Both the position numbers and the translations under genes were made by a program. Under the pieces are notes generated by a model. That model did no database searches. It had not been told where the DNA came from and was given only the letters and a program-made list of their open reading frames with translations. Below are positions 57,626 through 64,000 of a stretch of 64,000 nucleotides of DNA, in pieces; position 1 is the stretch's first letter; the number at the start of each line of letters is the position of its first letter. The stretch comes from Epiperipatus broadwayi (lineage: Eukaryota; Onychophora; Udeonychophora; Euonychophora; Peripatidae): assembly GCA_028023455.1 (NCBI GenBank), contig JAQFVV010000511.1, forward strand, positions 382,384 through 446,383, given 5' to 3'.

Positions 57626-57985
57626 TACAAAAATTTTTCTACATTGTAGTTTTATATAGTTCCAACAATTAGATATGGAAAAGGTTTAGATACAATTTAA
57701 TACCGCTAGATTACAGTACTATAAAAAAATACTGCATCTTATATAAAATTTAAAATTTTATTTTTTTGCTAAAATTATTTGTAAATTCTTAAAATATAAA
57801 TAATAATTGGGAATATATAGAAATGGGTAAAAATTTATTTGCAAAATGTCATCAAACAGACAAAAAACAGAGTAAGTTAAATAAAAGGTATATAATAGAA
57901 ATGAATTTTGCAATTACTTCACTAATCAATCTATGAAACAAATATATTCATTTTCTTTCACTACAGATATGTCATTAACATAAGT
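57626..57985. other. Unassigned AT-rich DNA
   Basis: Nothing recognised. Confidence 0.5.
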
Positions 57986-57989
57986 TTTA

Positions 57990-58165
57990 ATAACAAATAG
58001 ATGTTAGGTGATAGTACTTAATAAATCTCTAACTAGTTCTGCCCTATCCAATGCTCCCAGGGTAGTTATTAGCTTGTGGTTTTCATCAGAGAGAGCTTTA
58101 CATTTTGAAACATGCCTTGATCTTTAGGATCTAATGCACTTTTCTTTGAAGCTCTTTGGTGATAA
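57990..58165 (+). repeat. Family A-related repeat, partial
   Basis: TGTTAGGTGATAGTACTTAA, CTGCCCTATCCAATGCTCCC, AGCTTGTGGTTTTCATCAG and TTTAGGATCTAATGCAC share the layout of the 35340-35515 subfamily copy. Confidence 0.65.
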
Positions 58166-59280
58166 AAGCATATTGGATATGTCAATACTGGATAGTGATT
58201 TGTTAAGAACTATAATCTGGCATTAGCTATTAAACTTACATTAATAGCATAGTTGTGGTGAAAGAAAAGAATGTACTGATGAAACAGCAATAGATAAGTT
58301 AGAATTGTGTAATATTTTATTGATAAACAAAAAATGTACATATATCAATCATTCTGTTTTTTTATTCTGTTTATTTAATAACTTTTAATGCTGTCTTTAA
58401 ATTCTTTAACCTAAAGCTTGTTTCTGAAACTTCAATTCCTTGGCTATAAGTAGCGATCCATTGTATTAATATTCTAACAATAAAGATATTTTTTAAAAGT
58501 ATTTTTAAAGTTATACTTACAATATAAATGAAATCTGCCTCTCATATAAGTCATGCTGAAAGTTATCATAAAATAATTTACATCACATGACTACTTATAT
58601 GATTGCTTATATACTTCCAATAACAGTTATTCTCACTCTACCCATGAAACACTTAATGTAAGTTTGAGTTGATGGATATGGAATATTATAGAGCAACAAA
58701 ATTTTCATCTCCAAACAGGGTAACTTTACAGCATTGAATTCTAGTCTTGACTAATAAAGGCAATTGCCCTAAATCAGTCTGTAGATGGAGATTTTACAAC
58801 ACCATATCATCTCTTGTAGAGATCACTCGAATTTACAATAGATGGCTCTAGAGTAGGCAAAAATAACTTATTTTTGGAAAATGCTTTTCATGATATCTAT
58901 TATCCATCATCCATTTCACATCCCAATCCAATGAAAATGCAGCCATACAGTGGCTGATTGTCATCATCTTCAGCACGCTGATGAACATACAGATTGTGTC
59001 TTATGATCTTGTTGTATTTTTCATATTCTTATAGAACATCAGCACATAGAATATCCAAGTACTGGTTATTCTTACTTTGAATATCTCATTTTACAATGGC
59101 ATTATAATCGTCAATGAATTTCTTCTTTCCTCATTAATGTGTGTAACAAGTGCGAATGTAGATTAGAAAATGAAAACATTCCGATTTCTCTAGTCTTATT
59201 TTTGACTTTTCTACATCCAGTAATTTGATTTTTCTTCATTTGTGCATAATGCTACTACTTATGCATGTTTCACCCAGAGG
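58166..59280. other. Unassigned AT-rich DNA
   Basis: 58640-59260 has fewer homopolymers than most gaps, but no frame gives a recognisable family. Confidence 0.4.
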
Positions 59281-59284
59281 CAGG

Positions 59285-59365
59285 ATATCAGACGCTCGAA
59301 TATAAAGTTCCGAATTCTAACATTTCCGGCGCTCGAACTTCATAGGAACTTCCGAGCAGTAATAG
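59285..59365 (-). repeat. SINE-like repeat head (TGCTCGGGAG family), inverted
   Basis: On the minus strand TACTGCTCGGAAGTTCCTAT is followed by GAAGTTCGAGCGCCGGAAAT, matching the head of the 5145-5265 unit including its CpGs. A second related phrase AGACGCTCGAATATAAAGTT lies just upstream. Confidence 0.6.
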
Positions 59366-59794
59366 TAAAGCCTTTCGTTTATTTTTTTATAATTTGCTTA
59401 TGAGTTTGATTCAAAACTAATATAATGTGTAAATATAAATAGCCATGTATCACTTTAAGAATTTAATAAATCTATAATTTTCAGTGAAAAGTGGATTTTC
59501 ATTTTTTGTTTTTAAATAAAGACGTAAGGAAAAATACTTTTTCTGAGTTTTTTTTTTTTGTAAAAAACTGACTTCAAAAAATAAATTAACCAAAGCATTT
59601 TTTTAATTAAAACAAATTTTTGTCTTTACAAATGTTGTTTTTTTCAATCTGGAAATTTTTTATTTTTTTTTTATTAAACATATATATCAACAGCTGTGAT
59701 ATATATAATAAAACAAATTATCGTAATAATAAATTTTTAAAATATGTATATATTTTTGTAATATAGTAACTAATATGTATATATTACAGAGTCA

Positions 59795-59935
59795 AATGGC
59801 TTATCGCGCGAGAGTTTACAAGTAGTTCAAGTCCCGGAAGTGACAGCTGACACAAGATCCATGAACTCTGATTTCCAGAGCCTGTCAATTAATCTCTGCT
59901 CTAAACCATGCAGACTATAAATTCATTAGAACTAT
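59795..59935 (+). repeat. SINE-like repeat (TGCTCGGGAG family)
   Basis: CGCGCGAGAGTTTACAAGTA, GTTCAAGTCCCGGAAGTGAC, GATCCATGAACTCTGATTTC, AGAGCCTGTCAATTAATCTC and CTAAACCATGCAGAC form a full-length copy with intact CpGs. GTTCAAGTCCC resembles a pol III B box, which would make the family tRNA-related; the A box is unclear. Confidence 0.6.
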
Positions 59936-60104
59936 GTATAAAGCTGCATATAGGGCGAAACCGATCAGTTTGGCGTCCAAGGCAAGATTTTAAAAATGCA
60001 TATTTTAAAATTATGAAAAGACATTTAAAATAGTATCCTGTATTGAGTGACAGAAAAAAATGAGAATTGAATAAAAATGAATATGTTATTATAATGATAC
60101 CTTA

Positions 60105-60200
60105 AAATTCAATACTCAAGAATCTAAGGGTCCATGTTCGATTCCCATGCTAGTACTGACACTGGTCAACCCAGCAACACCTGAAGAAAAGGGGAGAATA
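60105..60200 (+). repeat. tRNA-related SINE fragment
   Basis: B-box-like TGTTCGATTCCC at about 60137 with ATGCTAGTACTGACACTGGT, CAACCCAGCAACACCTGAAG. Same family as 9513-9605; this copy is better preserved. Confidence 0.65.
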
Positions 60201-60387
60201 GTACCTCTTGAAACTTTGAGCATATACTAACCTGTGTGCTTTTATTAACAGTTGAACGTATTTGGAATATTTAAATAAAGTTAAATTTCTCTAAAAACAT
60301 TCAATACTCATATTAGATGGTGAAAATAATCCAACTATAAATACAACTAAAACACTATTGTCACAAACCTTCAGGAAAATACCTGGG

Positions 60388-60412
60388 TTTTTTTTTTGGG
60401 GGGGGGGGAGCT
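60388..60412. repeat. T10-G10 homopolymer junction
   Basis: A run of about ten T is directly followed by about ten G and AGC. Confidence 0.9.
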
Positions 60413-60599
60413 TTCCAATTAAGAGTAACTAGATACCCCTCACTGAACTGCAGTGTTTGATTGATAATTAGGTTAGCCTCAGACCAACTATTTAAAAACC
60501 GCTTATTCTAATCCATAACTACCTGAAAAAACATTTCAAGCTTCATTCAGCTTTGAATTTCAATTTGTCATCATGTGAATTAATCACTACAAGTCATAT

Positions 60600-60855
60600 A
60601 TAGTAATCTACCAATGCAAATTATAATGCAACTCATATTTATTGATATTTTCTGTAGGTTCTCTCCGTACTTGGATGTAATTCGTTGTGCTAAAATCACT
60701 TTTAAATACAGTTTATTTTTAGTTGGTGCAAATCCAAAAGTTCCTGCAGACATTGTAATTATCTTGATAAAGGCTTTATATAGAACTGGTAGATCTCTAA
60801 GTCTATATTTAAACAGCACTTACAAAATCATTGAATTTATAGTTGTGTAATAAAT
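60600..60855. other. Pair of overlapping opposite open frames, unassigned
   Basis: A plus frame (60614-60850, 78 codons) and a minus frame (60819-60580, 79 codons) overlap in a stretch of higher sequence complexity than its surroundings. On the plus strand an acceptor-like ATATTTTCTGTAG precedes GTTCTCTCCGTACTT at 60660, and the frame ends with a stop at 60848. Neither product is recognised, and strand cannot be decided. Confidence 0.2.
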
Positions 60856-61177
60856 CTGTAATTTTTAACATCTTTATCAACTTTCTTAAATATCCACATT
60901 ATATATGGACATTGTTCTGAAGAATATTGCTTGGGCAATCAAAACTGTAAACTAAAAAAAAGGGGTGGTAAATAAAGAATTGTGTAATTGTAGTAAAGTG
61001 CATGGACAATTTAGTGTTATATGCTAATATCCACATTATTACTGCATTCTTCCAACCATCTAGTACATATTTATCTTTAGTTTTTTAGTTCTAAGCTTTG
61101 CCAACAACTTTTCTATTTTATTTGCTACTTTTAAAATATTAATAATCATTGTATCATTTTCTGAAGTTTTTTCCTCA

Positions 61178-61375
61178 CCAAAACTCTCCATACAATAGTG
61201 CCACTCAGTGCAAGCTAGAGTAATCAAAGGAAGGCTTGTGCATAAAATTCCTATCATCCATTGATTACTCTAGCTTGCACTGAGTGGCACTACTGTGTGG
61301 AGAGTATTTGCCTGTTTTAATAACGGTTATGAGCAAGCATATGAAATGGTGATTATGTGATGTTTGGTGGTTTCA
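61178..61375. repeat. Family A repeat, minimal fold-back copy
   Basis: AAACTCTCCATACAATAGTG with CCACTCAGTGCAAGCTAG (61183-61220) is mirrored by CTAGCTTGCACTGAGTGG and CACTACTGTGTGGAGAGT (61269-61308), separated by about 45 bp; the inverted terminus continues through GGTGATTATGTGATG to about 61360. The whole interior has been lost. Confidence 0.85.
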
Positions 61376-61902
61376 TTTAAAATATTTGGCAATTCAGAAA
61401 ATCTAATAATTGTAGGGTAAGTTTTGCTTTCATAATTTTTTTTTACTATATAATTCTTTATAGAACTCTTCTATATATTTCAAGTCATTTTTCTTTTAGT
61501 TATTTATTTTCGTTTTATTGCTGGAAAAACATTTTTTCTAATGCCAAGATATTCATTTATATATTTGACACTTTTATTCTCCTTAATATATTTCTCAACT
61601 GCATTTTTTTTCTATAATTTTTATTTTTTTGTATTATTTCATAAAATTGTGGATATTTAATTATTCTTAATGGATTATTTAAAACAGATATTATATCCCT
61701 TCTTTTCTTCACAATGAAAACTTGTTAGGGCATAAACTTGAACTATCTGTATTTAGCAACTTTTTTTAATTTGAATAACTAATCTTGTTACTATGTTTGA
61801 TATTCCATCAATCTTCAAAATGTTGTTTTTCTATTTTTATTCACAAAAATTCTACTTCATTTGTAATTCCAATTTATATGCCATTTTATGTTCACTTTTT
61901 AA
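61376..61902. other. Unassigned AT-rich DNA
   Basis: T-rich sequence without recognisable elements. Confidence 0.45.
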
Positions 61903-62008
61903 ATCAATAATCTTTTTAGTCTTTCTTCTAATTTCGCATACCGCAACAATGTCTCATCAATAATCTTTTTAGTCTTTCTTCTAATTTCGCAAACCGCAAC
62001 AATGTCTC
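61903..62008. repeat. Two-copy 53-bp tandem duplication
   Basis: 61903-61955 and 61956-62008 are identical except for one base (TCGCATACCG against TCGCAAACCG). It is a very recent local duplication. Confidence 0.95.
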
Positions 62009-63055
62009 ATTTAGATAGTTTTAATGAGTATAATCTTGCTTCATTAGAATGTGATTTGCAATTATAAGTATTTAAATAAATGATCATTATCAAAAGGCAT
62101 CCTGAGTGCATAATCAGATGATTCTTAGCACTTTCAGCTTTAAAACGTCATTTACTTTCATAGGATAATGACTTTACAGCAACCTAAAAATATGGTTATA
62201 ATTTTTTTTTGCCTGTGATGATTGTAAATATCTATAATAATCATAAAAAGATCATTCACACATACACACACACATTCATCTTGTTTTCAAGAAAACTCAA
62301 CTGAAATTTCAACTGAGAACTATCAAGCAATTAAAAAGAAACACTATGGTATTTCTCGATCAAAGCTAGTAAACCCATCTTCTTTAAGTGTATTGATGAA
62401 CAGCTTATCTTTATTAATTTACCATATGCATAATCAGATGCAATAATTAAAATGTATGAAGTGGACATTAGGAATTTGTTTAGGCTGATTCTATTAAAGC
62501 TTCAAAGATAAATCAAAGAGTGTCCTTTAAGTAGTAAATTCCTTTCTATCATCTTTATAAACCACTTTATGCTATATACCATTATTATTATTTTTTTGTT
62601 TGAAAATTGTATTTATTATAAATTCATAGTAAACAAATCATAGTTTGTAAATATCCATAAATCATAAATTACTGTTTAAGAATACAGTAGTCGTTATTCA
62701 TAAATATTGTTTTACCGGATTTTGTTTTGTTTGACTAAAAGAATGTGAAAAATGTTGTTATTCTATTACTAATATTTTCTATTTAGTCTTTTTAAATTTA
62801 AATTAGCGGTAATATTTTTTTTCTTTTGTTAATACATATTTTGATTTTACAAATAATTGAATGCTGTCGGATATTTTTTTTTTTCCAAAAGCAAATCGAC
62901 TAATCAATAAAATATCTTCAGTGATACAGTTTAAATATATAAAATTAAATAATTTTTACAAAAAAAGTACACCTTTTTTTTTTTAAAGGCCTATTCAGTC
63001 AATGTATATTTAATAACTGAAATTCAGGCTTATTACATACTTGTATCAATATATG
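62009..63055. other. Unassigned AT-rich DNA
   Basis: A CATAATCAGATGATTC / GCATAATCAGATGCAAT phrase pair (62110 and 62429) is a small direct repeat. Nothing else. Confidence 0.45.
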
Positions 63056-63058
63056 TAA

Positions 63059-63390
63059 TATACAGGGTATATGAGCACAAACCTTCACACGACCCACCAC
63101 TCTATCTCATAACACTGATACACCCGTTCACATATATGTTGAAAAGATAAATAATCACCAATATACGTATTTCATGATAAACCAAAAATCATCAGTTGGT
63201 CCAGATTATTGCATATATGTGTGGAGATGATAATCTGGACCAACTGATGATTGCTGGTTTAGCATGAAATATGTATATTGGTGATTATTTATCTTTTCAA
63301 CATATATGTGTTCGGGTGTATCAGTGTTATAAGATAGAGTGGTAAGGTAGGTCGTGTCAAGGTCTGTGTTTATATCATTTACCCTGTATA
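63059..63390. mobile_element. Family B fold-back element, complete and flush-ended
   Basis: Starts TATACAGGGTATATGAGC and ends ATCATTTACCCTGTATA. Arms 63059-63209 and 63230-63390 are inverted along their length, with a 20-bp loop. The core CAACTGATGATTGCTGG is present in both arms (CCAAAAATCATCAGTTGG on the left). Terminal CAGGGTA replaces the GGGGATTTGAAC end of other family B copies, so it is a subfamily. Confidence 0.9.
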
Positions 63391-63514
63391 TTTCAATGTA
63401 TATTTATTCATTTATGTACTCTCACACCTAAACATGCAATCTAAAATATATATATTTAAAAAGTATTTTAAATTTATATTTTATTTCTATATAAAATTTA
63501 AAAAAAAAACCTAA

Positions 63515-63870
63515 TGCAAAAGGTACACAAAATCATCAATAGGTCATCCACTCCATCTTATACAACCAATACACACGACCACATAAACATACATGCGAAA
63601 AAGATAAATGATCTCCAATATCCGTATTTTATGCTGAACCCATCTCAGCTTTATCATCTCCCACACATATATACAATCAGTGCTCAGTTTATATTGATAG
63701 CAAATCTTCAAACTTTAATTGACATGCTTTAATCTTCTCCACTCTCTAACTTTTTAGCTATCTATATCATTGATAATTTGGTGTTGCCATGATCAAAGCC
63801 CTTGTTTGCAATCACCAGATTTTTAATGATATAAACAACTGAAACAGTAAGATTCATATTCGAATCTTAA
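63515..63870 (-). repeat. Family B repeat
   Basis: CATACATGCGAAAAAGATAA, TATTTTATGCTGAACCCATC, ATACAATCAGTGCTCAGTTT, CTTTAATTGACATGCTTTAA, TAACTTTTTAGCTATCTATA and AATCACCAGATTTTTAATG follow the reference order from left end to interior. Part of the core (GAACCAGCACTCATCAG) is deleted to GAACCCATC. Confidence 0.75.
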
Positions 63871-64000
63871 GTTTCACCTTTTTCTGTTGTCTCTCACTGA
63901 CCGGTCTATCGTGCCCAAATTTAAACTTTTTGGTATCGAATTGTGTGTGTAGCAATATTAAAAATGTATAAATATATGTTGAATTCAGGATAAACACGCA

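Overview
The window looks like gene-poor nuclear DNA of an animal: very A+T-rich by eye (no count was made), full of homopolymer and microsatellite runs, with no rRNA, no convincing intact tRNA gene and no clearly spliced host gene. The recognisable protein remnants are all from mobile elements of kinds common in invertebrates: RTE-like and other LINEs, a Tigger/pogo DNA transposon, a mariner-derived element family and a GIY-YIG fragment of a Penelope-like element. I cannot name the species. It is best read as intergenic or large-intron DNA. A host exon cannot be excluded in two places (38130-38384 and about 60600-60850).

Layout. 0-7 kb: long near-perfect inverted repeats, one member each of two interspersed families (called A and B here), two solo LINE 3' tails and tRNA-like SINE pieces. 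7.3-7.6 kb: a large GATA/GATG/GACA microsatellite. 12.4-16.5 kb: an antisense RTE 3' end, family B copies and an antisense LINE zinc-knuckle end. 17.5-24.6 kb: two mariner-derived MITEs, two hAT-like non-autonomous elements and a 911-bp palindrome. 26-36.7 kb: remnants of several LINEs, including an RTE-like reverse transcriptase with QGD and FADD motifs. 38.7-42.6 kb: a second copy of the 29-kb LINE and a third mariner-derived MITE. 44-47 kb: a cluster of A and B repeats. 47.4-48.5 kb: a GIY-YIG remnant beside a segment I cannot classify. 49.16-51.74 kb: a complete but dead Tigger element with terminal inverted repeats, split by a 5'-truncated RTE copy flanked by a target-site duplication. 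54.3-55.05 kb: a decayed BovB-like RTE. 55.9-58.2 kb and 63-63.9 kb: more palindromic MITEs.

No operon, defence system or new enzyme pathway is visible. The most informative signals concern genome dynamics: the dateable nested insertion, a MITE family that retained the mariner DNA-binding domain, and several unrelated MITE families that all form fold-backs, two of which share a core inside different ends. Family letters A, B and C are labels for this window only, and all copy boundaries are by-eye estimates good to about 5-30 bp.
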